A stretch of 64,000 nt of DNA. Origin: Siphonodentalium dalli. Lineage: Eukaryota; Mollusca; Scaphopoda; Gadilida; Siphonodentaliidae. The position numbers were made by a program, and so were the translations under genes. The first letter of the stretch is position 1; every line of letters begins with the position of its first letter. The stretch spans positions 205,083,934-205,147,933 of the forward strand of contig CP136063.1 in assembly GCA_032622095.1 (NCBI GenBank), given 5' to 3'. The notes beneath the pieces were generated by a model, which saw nothing but the letters and a program-made list of their open reading frames with translations, did no database searches and had not been told where the DNA came from. Shown one piece after another: positions 54,061 to 64,000 of this stretch.

Positions 54061-57000
54061 TTATATAAAATATACGAAAGAAATGCTATTTTGAGTTATA
54101 ACGCCGCGTTGATACCTAGAATAGAACGCGATTAAAACGCATGGACAGACTATTCCAGCTTTTTGGCAGTCTCGTGCAGTCTCAGTAATGTTTACAAGAC
54201 ACAGTTATTCCAAAATAATCAACGGGAACAGTCGATTTGTCCTAGACATTTCCGCCACCTGTTTTTTCATATTTTTGTTCTGAGCTGTCACATTGGATGA
54301 CGAAAATGATCCTTCCAACCGACGATTTAACGTAGACCGATTCACGCTTGGAAAGTCAGGTAATGAATATGAGTGATATCTATTTTAACTAGACAAGATG
54401 TCATTTGGCGAAATGCGAAGTCATTATTTTATGTCAGCCATCACGTCCAACACATGTCGATATCGGCAACTATATAAATTGAAAAGGGAAATGTTTGGAA
54501 TCAAATTGGACTCATATTATATTTGAAGGATATGTTTATACTTGTTTAAAACATAATTTATCAACAAGCTATCTTCTGTCCCAAATAAATACACATGGTT
54601 TGAAGACGACAAGCTCACTCTATCCTCTGTCCCAAAGGAAATACACATGGTTTGGTGCCAACATTTCTGAATTTCTTCGGTCATTTTGGCAAAATTAAAA
54701 AATCTTAATATAAACCACTGACAAAACCTACGCTAAACAAGAAAGTAAAAACAATACTGAGATGAGTAAAACGCACGCCCAAAACATTAAATAACTGATC
54801 AATTTTGAGATGAGGATATTGACAGTGGATATACCGTATATGAAGTATAAGAAAATTTATAAACATTTTTTCGGTGTTATATTGAAGCCATAAATCCGAA
54901 AATTATTGATTAAGAATGGAATCGGCAATAACAGCGAATCGTCATTGTTTTGATAAGTGAGCATGTCAAGGCGAATTAGTGACTTCTGATTAATTACATA
55001 TTAAAGGGACGGGTGGCCTTCGTTGTAGGTCATAATTCAGAAATAAGATTATCAAATTATGATAATTTCCTCAAGAATATACTAATAGTATAGCATAATG
55101 ATAATATGATTGCGATATTATTCACAAAACACGCTTTGTGTCCGAGAAAATACAGGTCGACTGTTGTTTAGTTTCTCGAAAAAAGCGCAGAATCACGATA
55201 TTGCGCCATTTCCTTATTTAGATTCCCGCGCTCTATATGTCGGTTGTAAAACCCATAATTGGTGCGCCAACACCTTACAACTCACAATAAGACTTGTATT
55301 AATTTTCGTAGTAATTTTCCTTATTTCTGTATGTACATGTACGACCATATATAGGTTATGAGAAAATACTAATTGTATTGAAAAATATTCATTTCTGTGC
55401 AAGAATAATTATATTATGTACACGTTTTCTGTCTGATCATTTCCCAATCATGAAGTATATAATGTGCATTAGATTGATTTTGAACTGACAGCGGGTAGAA
55501 TGGGTCGATTAAAATAACATTTGGTGTGATTTGAATGCAATTGCTGATTGCGCCAATAATTGTATCTACGCATTCCACAGCGCAACGGAACTTGTTCATT
55601 GGACGATACGGTAGTTCCAAGTGTTTGTCTATAAACAATCGTAACGTAACTTTTTTATGTATGTTTACATAACCAAGGGTACAAACGTCAAAATAACATG
55701 CAATATACGCGATATTTATGATTTGTATAGGAACAACATCTGTCTATTATATAATATTCTTTCTGTTTATGGCGGTTTTAGTGGATATGACTATTTTAAA
55801 ACCTGCACACACAGGGAAGACCGTCCGTATCTTTAACGAGCGTACAAGGATTTTCGTGCATGATATATGGTTATATTGTGAGAAGCGATTGCTCACTTTA
55901 CTGAAATTGTTTTTGGACAAAAAGTCGAAAAAATTAGGTCATTGTCACCGTGAACACAGCCTATATAAGTGGTGTCTGTAATGATGTTGAATGGCTAGTG
56001 GTGCGTATTATGAGCTCTTGTGCTCAGAATTCATTGGTGAAATAATTTCGTGGGACATGGATGGCAGTCGCGATGTCTGGCTCCACCAGAATGTTTCAAT
56101 ATTTGGGCTCCATGGATCACACACCATCCCCATGCAGTCTACGCGCCTGTAACTTGTTTGACCCCCACGCAGTCATTTACAGTTAAATGTACTTTACGAG
56201 AGGCACATTATAGTGCTCGTCTACCACGATCAAAGGCACTTACTTACACGACCCTAGGGAACGCGGCCATTCACCTTTGTGTCGTATTTGTGCGCAGAAA
56301 ATCATAATTGATTACCCATACACCGAGTGATAATCGTTTTTGCGCACTCCAATATACATTCGTCATTCATATAAAAGAGATGCGAACATTAATTACGATT
56401 AAAGGCACAAATGTATTCTACTGCCAAACAGCATTCATTTTTTTTATCACCGCGCAGACAAGTTATATATGGCACCAAACCAAAACGAGATGGTTACATG
56501 AACCATGCTTCATCTATATTAGCATCGAAATAGAGCGAGAATGAATGTAAATGTAGCTACACTAAAGATTGCCATTACAAATAGCTTTGAACAATAAATG
56601 GCCGCATACATTTTGGCGAAATCCAGACGCAAGTATTCCAAGTGGTCAGAGCGCGAATAGTCACCATTTTGAACGGTTGATTTTCATGTTTAGCCATCTA
56701 CACTACATATATAGTGCCCGGTAATCGATTACGTTTTGTTCTATTTTCCACAATAAAATCCCATTTTGTAGCCAGAAATACGACACTACATGGTTTACCA
56801 GTATTGTATCTCGAAGAGAAACATGCATGCTTTTCAATTATTATTAGGGACAGACGTCGGAGCCAGTATCATGCCCTAAGTCAAATTTGGTTTGGAAACC
56901 TATAAAATCAAAAAGAGGTCTAATCGGATTTGCATCGCTCCAGGGTGAGTTCGTTTGAAGTCTGGTGCTAGCGCAGATCAAATTCGGCGCCCGAGAAAGT

Positions 57001-57900
57001 TTCGCCAATTATTGGATCGGAGACGAACGAACGACACGTGACATCGCATCTAAAATTGGGACGCCCTCGGGTGTGTTCTATTGATCTGTCCCGAGTGCTT
57101 CCAGAACATGGGAACCATTTACCGCCGATTACTCGGCGTTCCGTTGACACAGAAGGGAAGTAGACGCTTTACTAAAATGGCTCAGGGCTATAGCGATGAA
57201 ATTACCCCTGCTGTTATAACAAGAGATGTATTTCATTAGGGCTTTGATTGTGTATTTCTGGGCTTTTAAAGGAAATAAACGGTGACATTGCGTGTCAGCA
57301 TGGAATAAGTGAACTGCGATGTGAATCTCTGAAAATTATTGCTTGAAGTTACGGAGACAAGAGTGGCATATATATGTGACACGTGAAGTTAATTCTACTG
57401 CATATTATTATAGATGAGCCCAAATACACATGTTTAACCTGCCCAACACAAGTATAGAACTTCGACAACACAATGCCAAACTATAACATAAAACAACGGA
57501 CTTTCATATCCTAACAAGCTGACCTTCTATATAAATCAACATGCGTCGTATAAAACCCGAACATGGCCGAATCGATAAGATAAATATATTCTATAGATAA
57601 ACATACCACAACTGATGCTGATGATGACAAATGAAAAAGTTAAAAAAAAAAAATTGTTGCACAACATGCAACACCGAAAATAACGACTAATATTGCTTTC
57701 GCATGTAAGAGAATGCCTGCATGGATAGAGCATCTGCTCTATCTATAGAGTCTGGGAGAATGAACATGGACGTGTGAAAGGATACTGTAAGTTCACCTTT
57801 TTTTTCTTTCTTCAATAACAAAATAATAATAATACAAATTGCGAGATGCATGTGTGTAGTAATGAATTTCTCCTCAATTCACATTAATCACCTTCTAGAA
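54061..57900. other. Mostly unassigned; one P5 left end, one first-exon-like spot
   Basis: 55004-55030 (TTAAAGGGACGGGTGGCCTT) resembles the P5 terminus without a matching right end. 55814-55838 (GACCGTCCGTATCTTTAA) resembles the P7 right terminus. 54500-54660 holds short internal repeats (TCTGTCCCAAA, ACACATGGTTTG). Frames in this region lack recognisable motifs. Confidence 0.45.
57177..57239 (+). CDS. Possible upstream or first-exon ORF, 20 codons
   Basis: ACTAAAATGGCT is a strong start context (A at -3, G at +4) and follows a CG-containing stretch (56920-57160) unlike its surroundings. The peptide is MAQGYSDEITPAVITRDVFH, then TAG. No consensus donor lies inside it. Could be a short ORF in a 5' leader or chance. 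Confidence 0.18.
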   Translation: MAQGYSDEITPAVITRDVFH

Positions 57901-58054
57901 TATAAAGAGTTGAACTGGGAAAAGATAACAGTGGTTTGCAAACACGCCGCCGAGATCTGAGGAAGAAGCGACATCTCTCGGACTCAAGGGGAGACAAATG
58001 TCATCGTTGTTACACCCCCGACTAATCGCGACGTCACTCAGGTTGACAACCTCA

Positions 58055-58110
58055 CCTCTACACTGCAAGGCAACTAGAGTTCAGTCCCCTCGCTACGCTG
58101 GTGTGAACAC
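58055..58110 (-). repeat. Single outlying unit of the 32-bp array
   Basis: AGTTCAGTCCCCTCGCTACG and CTGGTGTGAAC match the reverse-oriented units at 58769-58975. It is preceded by GTTGACAACCTCACCTC, which reappears at 59729 on the other side of the array. Confidence 0.7.
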
Positions 58111-58264
58111 TGCCACCACGAATACAAAATGTATGGAAACATTACAGTTTTTATTTAAAACGTTTTGTCGGTTACAATTCATTCTGCGTTATTCTTAGAA
58201 TATGTTAATATTCATTTGGAAATTTTCTAGATAAAATCACAATGAATTGTAACCGAAATGGCAG

Positions 58265-59075
58265 CGATCAGACCAGCGTAGCGAGGGCGACTGAACTCTG
58301 TCAGATCAGCGTAGCGAGGGCGACTGAACTCTGTCAGTCCAGCGTAGCGAGGGCGACTGAACTATGTCAGACCAGCGTAGCGAGGGGACTGAACTCTATC
58401 AGACCAGCGTAGCGTGGGGATTGAGCTCTGTCAGACCAGCGTAGCGAGGGAAATGAACTCTGTCAGACCAGCGTAGCGAGGGGACTGAACTCTGTCAGAC
58501 CAGCGTAGCGAGGGGACTGAACTCTGTCAGATCAGCGTAGTGAGGGGACTGAACTCTGTCAGACCATTGTAGCGAGGGCGATTGAACTCTGTCAGGCCAG
58601 CGTAGCGTGGGGATTGAGCTCTGTCAGACCAGCGTAGTAAGGGGACTGAACTATGTCAGACCAGCGTAGCGTGGGGATTGAGCTCTGTCAGACCCGCGTA
58701 GCGAGGGGACTAAACTCTGTCAGACCAGCGTAGTGAGGGGACTGAACTCTGTCAGACCATTGTAGCGACTCGCTACACTGGTCTGACAGAGTTCAGTCCC
58801 CTCGCTACGCTGGTCTGACAGAGTTCAGTCCCCTCGCTACGCTAGTCTGACAGAGCTCAATCCCCACGCTACGCTGGTCTGACATAGTTCAGTCCCCTTA
58901 CTACGCTGGTCGGACAGAGTTCAGTCCCCTCGCTACGCTGGTCTGACAGAGTTCAGTCGCCTCGCTACTAGCGAGGGGACTGAACTCTGCCAGACCAGCG
59001 TAGCAAGGGGACTGAGCTCTGTCAGACCAGCGTAGCGAAGGGACTGAACTCTGTCAGACCAGCGCAGCGAGGGGT
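58265..59075. repeat. 32-bp minisatellite with two internal inversions
   Basis: Forward units (CAGACCAGCGTAGCGAGGGG + ACTGAACTCTGT) run 58265-58768, about 16 units. About six to seven units in reverse orientation occupy 58769-58972, and forward units resume to 59075. The joints are CGACTCGCTACAC (58768) and CTCGCTACTAGCGAG (58970). The forward and reverse blocks could pair as a very long hairpin. Confidence 0.93.
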
Positions 59076-59096
59076 TTATGGGTCCGGCGGAAAGGG

Positions 59097-59430
59097 TTAA
59101 TACGACCTTAAATGACTAAAATATAAAAATTAGTCGCACTGATTCTGATAGCGGGGTGCAATATGAATTCAATGGTGCAAGATGTCCACCGATTCATCCA
59201 GTTGCTTGTGTGCCTCAGCTGAAAGAACGTACCCTATACATCGCTAATATAAGGGTCGGACAGAAAGGGTTAATGCGACCTTAAATGACCAAAATATATA
59301 TATTAGTCGCACGGATTCTGATAGAGTATTGCCATATGAATTCATTTGTGCAAGTTTTTCATCAATTTATACAGTAGATTGTGCGCCTCAGCTGACAGAG
59401 CATACCATACACATGACTATGATAGGACTG
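59097..59430 (+). repeat. 173-bp tandem duplication bordered by AAAGGGTTAA
   Basis: TTAATACGACCTTAAATGAC...AGGGTC(G/C)G(A/G)C(A/G)GAAAGGG is present twice (TTAA at 59097 and 59270). GGCGGAAAGGGTTAA and GACAGAAAGGGTTAA look like right ends of TTAA elements. The second unit is followed by one array unit (59431). Confidence 0.75.
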
Positions 59431-59474
59431 AACTATGTCAGACCAGCGTGGAGCAGGGACCGAAAACATCCTTG

Positions 59475-59721
59475 TACAGTAATGCCCTAAATAATCGACT
59501 CCTTAACCACATCATAATTTTGTGTAACTTTTCAGGATTTAGTCGGAAATATGGCTTGTTGCCATTCATAGGAAAGCTCTCATTGAGAGTAATACCCTAA
59601 ATAATCGACGCCTTAACCAGAGCAGAATTATGGGTAACTTTTCAGGATTTAGTCGGAAATATGCCTTGTTGCCCATAATTCTGCTGTGGCTAAGGAGTCG
59701 ATTATTTAGGGCATTACTGTA
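59475..59721. mobile_element. TA-flanked MITE, Tc1/mariner or pogo-like
   Basis: TACAGTAATGCCCTAAATAA and TTATTTAGGGCATTACTGTA form the ends, extended inward by CGACTCCTTAACCA. An internal copy of the end sequence (59591, AATACCCTAAATAATCGAC) and a duplicated TTTTCAGGATTTAGTCGGAA block give a tandem structure. TIRs beginning CAGT with TA duplications fit the Tc1/mariner/pogo group. An inverted interior fragment lies at 60615-60672. Confidence 0.8.
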
Positions 59722-60794
59722 GTTTGATTGACAACCTCACCTCGATATTCGTGGAATTGCGATTTGTTCTTATATTTCAACTCGTTTAGCTCAAACAAAC
59801 ATATATTATTTATATAATACCATATACTAATTCAAATGTATAACATTTAATGTATATAATTGAAATATATATTGACAACTGGGCATTCATTGCAGCTTCA
59901 GTATCATTCGTATAAAATAAAAATATATAACTGATTATTTGTAATACCGATACTTTAATAATTTGCAATTGTATCCACATCGACTTATTACTGGTAATTA
60001 TTACTGGAAACAAACATGTATTTTTAAATACTATACATCTTACTTTCAAATGCACCTCCAACTAGTATTGAAGCTGATTGTAGAATGACAAAAAATCTGT
60101 TAACTCTCTATACCTGCCAATATGAATTCTTCATTGTACTTATATATATATATCTACAACAGCGGCTGCGAAGAAATGGACATGGCACCCATATCTCAAG
60201 AAACCCGGCGCGACGGAGCCATCCGAAAGTTAATGGCTCATCAAAGTTAATGGCTTCTCAACCGCGGCATAAAAAAAAAACTCGTCAGGTTCAGAAATTC
60301 ACATTAATAATGAAAAACGCTCAATTAATCAAGGTTAACGTTGTTTGTAGCGAAGAACAATTCTTTAGATTCTGCATTCGAATTATCTGCGAATTATGCG
60401 AGTATTCTCTGAAAGCACTGTGTGAGGCAACTTCCAATTCTCTCACAATATCTCTGCTTTTCAAATAATTGAAGAACTTCCTGATTTTAGAGCGAACATG
60501 ACACAGTGGTTCACATCCATTATTGGTAAGTAACTTCCACACAATGGGGACCTCCGTCCTGCTGGCCTGCTTGCGCCAAGAACAACATCACGGTAGTTAT
60601 AATGAATATGAGTTTCTGAGAGCTTTCCGATAAATGGCAACAAGCCATATTTCCGACTAAATCCTGAAAAATTAATTGGCCTAAAAATATTTGACTTGAC
60701 CTTGTAAGAAGTGCATTCTCAGGTATGAAATTTCCAACTGTTGAAAATTTTGACCAAAGTTGGAGGGTGAGACACCCAACCCCCCCCCCCCCCC
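59722..60794. other. Unassigned, with MITE fragment at 60615-60672
   Basis: The 127-codon plus frame 60085-60468 has a basic central segment but no recognised domain. 60721-60790 carries the GAAATTTCCAACTGTTG phrase and a C run. Confidence 0.4.
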
Positions 60795-60858
60795 GTCGCC
60801 ACATCTCTGTGTATGTGTATTGGAAATAAAATATCCTATCCTATCCTATCCTATCCAG
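60795..60858 (+). mobile_element. LINE 3' tail
   Basis: GTGTATTGGAAATAAAAT followed by (ATCCT)n, about five units. The arrangement matches the tail of the LINE at 1893-2704 (ATTACAATAAATAT then TTCTA units), so this is probably a severely 5'-truncated LINE of similar type. Confidence 0.55.
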
Positions 60859-62590
60859 GCCTATCACCTCTTTGGGTTTAGGAAATCAGACATAAGGTTG
60901 CTGTGCTCGCTGATGTGCATCACTTCTGATTTGGTCCTATCAAATCGAAACAAAGTCGACACGGTGATGTCGGTGGGTGTGCCAAATATTCTTTTAATAC
61001 CACCAAATCCATGTCAGTCGTGTATTTTTGGCGACTGGTTTCATAGTGCACTACTATATATTACTGCAAAGTGTTGTGTCGCAGCCAGCGATTACTATCC
61101 GTTGTGAATAGCGATCTTATTTCGCGGGAAGCTCGAGATTCACGACGACGAAGTACAGTGATTGCCAATCTAAACAGCACACCGAGGTCGTAGCTCAATA
61201 CAACTGGATGGTTTACATGATATACATATACAGTCTCGAACGGAGTAAAGTGATATATTGCAGAAAATAAATTTCAGGTGTTATTTGAGCTTATTAGAAA
61301 CCATGAAATCGTAACCGTTATTGCGGATAGTAAAATACGACAACGATAAGAAAGTACACAAATGTTGGTGACGTAGTACCCTATCCGTATCCGTAATCGT
61401 AAACGTGAGTTCTGCGAAAGGTCTCTATTATCTGACCATGTCCCAAGGGAATTACTCATTAACGAGTGTTTAGCAACTAAAGGGTTAACCAACAGACACA
61501 TGCTAACTCCACCAATTCGTTCCTGGGAGGGTCATACTATGTATCCATGCAGTGGTTACATCTATCGGAAATGGCTTCCAGTCAAGTGATTGTTGTGGTT
61601 TTTTTGCCTCTCAGGAAGTGTGCTGTGTAATAGATGTGTCAAAACGTCTCTTGGCATCCCAGTCACGTTATTAAAGTCGCCGACGTGATTATGTTCCAAT
61701 TCGACGAGCTGGATAACTACACGTCTAGAGACAGACTTCATATCAGAGCCGATTGTTTGGGCTTGTGTCTGCAGATAGGGTTATAATTAAAACGTGCAGG
61801 AATAGTAACTCTGGCTCGTAATCGAGATTAGGTGATAGACGTGGTATGATTTCGAGACTTATATGTCACACTGGTGTAAATATGTTTCGGAGTGACATCT
61901 TGCAAATGCGGGAGGAATATATAGGAGAAAATAAGATAGACACTTGGCCCTGATTGGTCAATAGCCTTGTGTGGGTTTTTTGGCATAAAAAATCATCACA
62001 CTTCTTCCCTGTTATTTCCCATAGGTAAAATAGCCATTGGCACAGAAATTAACCCTTTGTAGTGAAGTTTGAATTTTGTGGTGTGGTCTAAAATATGACA
62101 TTATGTTTTTAGTGCGGTTCTGACACTAGTTACGAACACACAAGTTTTAAAGGCGAATTCCCTGCTAGACGGGCATAATTTTTGCGCAAATGTCAATCTT
62201 CCAGATTTAGAGAAAATTTTGGACCTAGGATTTAAATTTAAAGAGTATACGCTAAAAAGTTTGCACTGAGGGTTATGGAAAATATTTACACCAGTGTAAC
62301 CTATACGCTTGCGATGTTAACGAGCTTTTATTATGATCTGCACAAAAGTTAAATGATGGTACAAGTCACAAGGTAATGGAGATAATTAAACGATCCTTCG
62401 CGGAACTGGATAAAGAAACGTTAAAATATATTCAACTATGATGAGACCGATTCTTTAATAAGGTAATACAATATGGTATCATGTGTACAAAAACACATTC
62501 TATGGCAATCGGAAAAGTTCAGAGACCCAGAGACCAGCAACAAAACTGCATCCGAACTAAAACACACCAAATACAAGACACGGATGTGTG
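60859..62590. other. Unassigned; P4-type right end at 61430-61488
   Basis: 61430-61488 (AATTACTCATTAACGAGTGT...AAAGGGTTAA) matches the P4 terminus of 9013. TTAACCCTTTGTAGTGAAG at 62051 is another TTAA-TIR-like start without a partner. No gene recognised. Confidence 0.45.
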
Positions 62591-62591
62591 C

Positions 62592-62593
<2 letters not shown>

Positions 62594-62628
<35 letters not shown>
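62594..62628. repeat. (TA)n microsatellite
   Basis: About 17 uninterrupted TA units. Confidence 0.97.
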
Positions 62629-62631
<3 letters not shown>

Positions 62632-63315
62632 TAATGGCCCTGAAATATCGACGATTCAGGGGCGACATGACTGAAACATATAAACCCTTTCATCGGTATA
62701 CAACATATAATCAACAGTTGCTCTCCTGTGTATGGATAACAATTTAATATGACCATACGCTAGCGTACTTAATGAACGAAAGCGCAACCACTTGCATAGG
62801 GGTCTTTTCTCTGATCCAATGTACACAAATGGATATTGAGAAATATAAATGGAGATATTATACAGGTGTCTAAAGGCAATGTGTATATAAGCAGAACCGT
62901 TACATATGGAACTACATACATTCTACGTCTCATGTGTATTTTATATTCATGTTGCCATTCATATTTTGGCACCATTGGGTTTTCTATAAGAAAATGCGTG
63001 CAAAAATTCCGTGTAAACATGCCAGTGTATGAACGTACCTTAACTGGCTTGTGCGATGGTATATCCATGATATTTTACGTTGCAATTCATAATCTATACA
63101 AAGAGAAAGGATAACTAACCCTGGTCCACATGCTATAATTATACCATTTCTGAGTCGTGCTGATTGTTTCTATTAGCTGTTTCTGTTTCTTGTTGGCAAA
63201 GCGACGTTATTGTTTTCAAATTCTAATTTTCAAGTCATTTGAAAATATAACCGAATGTTTCAAGACAAGACTATAATCTACATGGAACATTTATTTATTG
63301 ATACATGAGAGTAGT
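62629..63315. other. Unassigned, no gene recognised
   Basis: Opposing frames 62769-63068 (minus) and 62836-63114 (plus) overlap fully. Neither has a recognised motif. Confidence 0.45.
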
Positions 63316-63547
63316 TTAACCCTTCCACGACTGGAGTATCCTGACATTTTGTGAAAACGCTGTGCCAATGCATTCTCTTATATATGCGAGTCTCTCATCT
63401 CGCATATACAAGAGAATTAATTAAGCCTAACCATATTGTACTTGTAAGCCAGTGCATTTTCTTATATATGCAAGGCTCCCTATGGGAGCCTCGCAAATAT
63501 AAGAGAATGCAACGGTACATTATCTTTAATGCTGTACCAGCGTGGAA
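63316..63547 (+). mobile_element. P3-family TTAA MITE with two HP hairpins
   Basis: TTAA 63316-63319, CCCTTCCACGACTGGAG, hairpins 63364-63426 and 63448-63515, then ATCTTTAATGCTGTACCAGC. The right TTAA is lost. The layout is the same as at 1615-1850. Confidence 0.78.
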
Positions 63548-63783
63548 CATTTATTTATGAGGGTATTTTAATAATGGTGGCGCGTATTTATCGTAAATTA
63601 ACTGAACACCAATCAAATGGATATTTCAATAACCAACGCAGCCAGTATTCAAATATTTAAAAAAAAAGATTGTCTTCTGATGTTCCACTCCTAAAATTGG
63701 TTTTCCTATTATGCTAATGACCGCGAAAATAGTTACTGTATTTGTAAATTAATAAACTGGGTTGACAGCGACAAAAAAGGATT

Positions 63784-64000
63784 TTAACCCTTGCTTTACT
63801 GAATTGATTCTCACATCAGTTATAAAAGTACACATTGGAACGGTTTAATATCCATTTTGAGGGTTTTCTGGAAATTGAAGTAGACGACGGATAGCCAAAG
63901 AGACAACACACGTGCGGAAGGTTTCATATTCACTGGTGGGAAATGGTCAGATAATAAGTTCAACAAACGGTCGTTTGTTGAACTTATTAACTGAGCATTT
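63784..64000 (+). mobile_element. P4-family TTAA element, runs off the window
   Basis: TTAA 63784-63787 then CCCTTGCTTTACTGAATTGA. It contains TCAGTTATAAAAGTACACAT and GAAGTAGACGACGGATAG, plus a perfect foldback AATAAGTTCAACAAACG / CGTTTGTTGAACTTATT near 63954-63989. The distal end lies outside. Confidence 0.8.

Noticed and set aside
56968-57150. 60-codon minus ORF in the CG-containing region
   Set aside because: No motif, no splice context; the region is more likely promoter-like on the plus strand or neutral.
60085-60468. Possible ribosomal protein L29-like fragment (KKWTWHPYLKKPG in one frame)
   Set aside because: Only a handful of residues agree, frames shift within 60 bases and the similarity cannot be extended; probably chance.

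Overview
This 64 kb window looks like intergenic or intronic DNA from an animal genome. It is AT-rich and packed with non-autonomous transposable elements, several tandem arrays and short tRNA-derived retroposons, and no open frame exceeds 157 codons. I found no complete protein-coding gene, rRNA or canonical tRNA. The tRNA-derived SINEs have 3' domains of a kind I associate from memory with molluscs and related marine invertebrates. That is the best lineage hint, but it is not proof.

The dominant theme is foldback and inverted-repeat elements. At least eight families have TTAA at their borders and terminal inverted repeats (TIRs) starting CCC(T/A) or AAAG, which fits piggyBac-type MITEs. They lie at 1-317, 1615-1850, 2705-3198, 3760-3969, 3970-4474, 5027-5491, 11510-11983, 12719-13172, 23364-23569, 26775-26981, 45996-46394, 47371-47936, 48670-49069 and elsewhere. 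A separate TIR family starting TGTGACCCGCC has four copies (9776, 28256, 42984, 52099). A 69-bp hairpin cassette (33-bp stem with one mismatch and a 3-nt loop) recurs about 20 times. It is shared by four families that have different TIRs, and it is the most unusual signal in the window. hAT-like palindromes with 8-bp target duplications lie at 7435, 10377 and 13953, and a TA-flanked Tc1/mariner/pogo-like MITE lies at 59475. A decayed LINE C-terminus lies at 1893-2704, and SINEs lie at 5556-5905, 17265-17502 and 41030-41140.

The tandem arrays are: a 50-bp array (7960-8660); a 75-unit, 44-bp satellite (19879-23177) whose every unit carries a consensus 5' splice-site sequence; a diverged GC-richer array (24580-25230); two approximately 180-200 bp duplications (34900-35820); a 14-unit, 135-bp array (39060-40950); and a 32-bp array that reverses direction twice (58265-59075).

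Possible host-gene traces are weak. They are two exon-like segments with good splice donors (14572-14721 minus, 30779-30897 plus), a six-codon first-exon candidate (16794-16811) and three promoter-like or first-exon-like spots (around 6929-7138, 47062-47153, 57177-57239). All need transcript evidence. If real, the window would lie within or between genes with long, transposon-filled introns.

Family names such as P1-P8, HP, T, G, K and N are labels made for this annotation.
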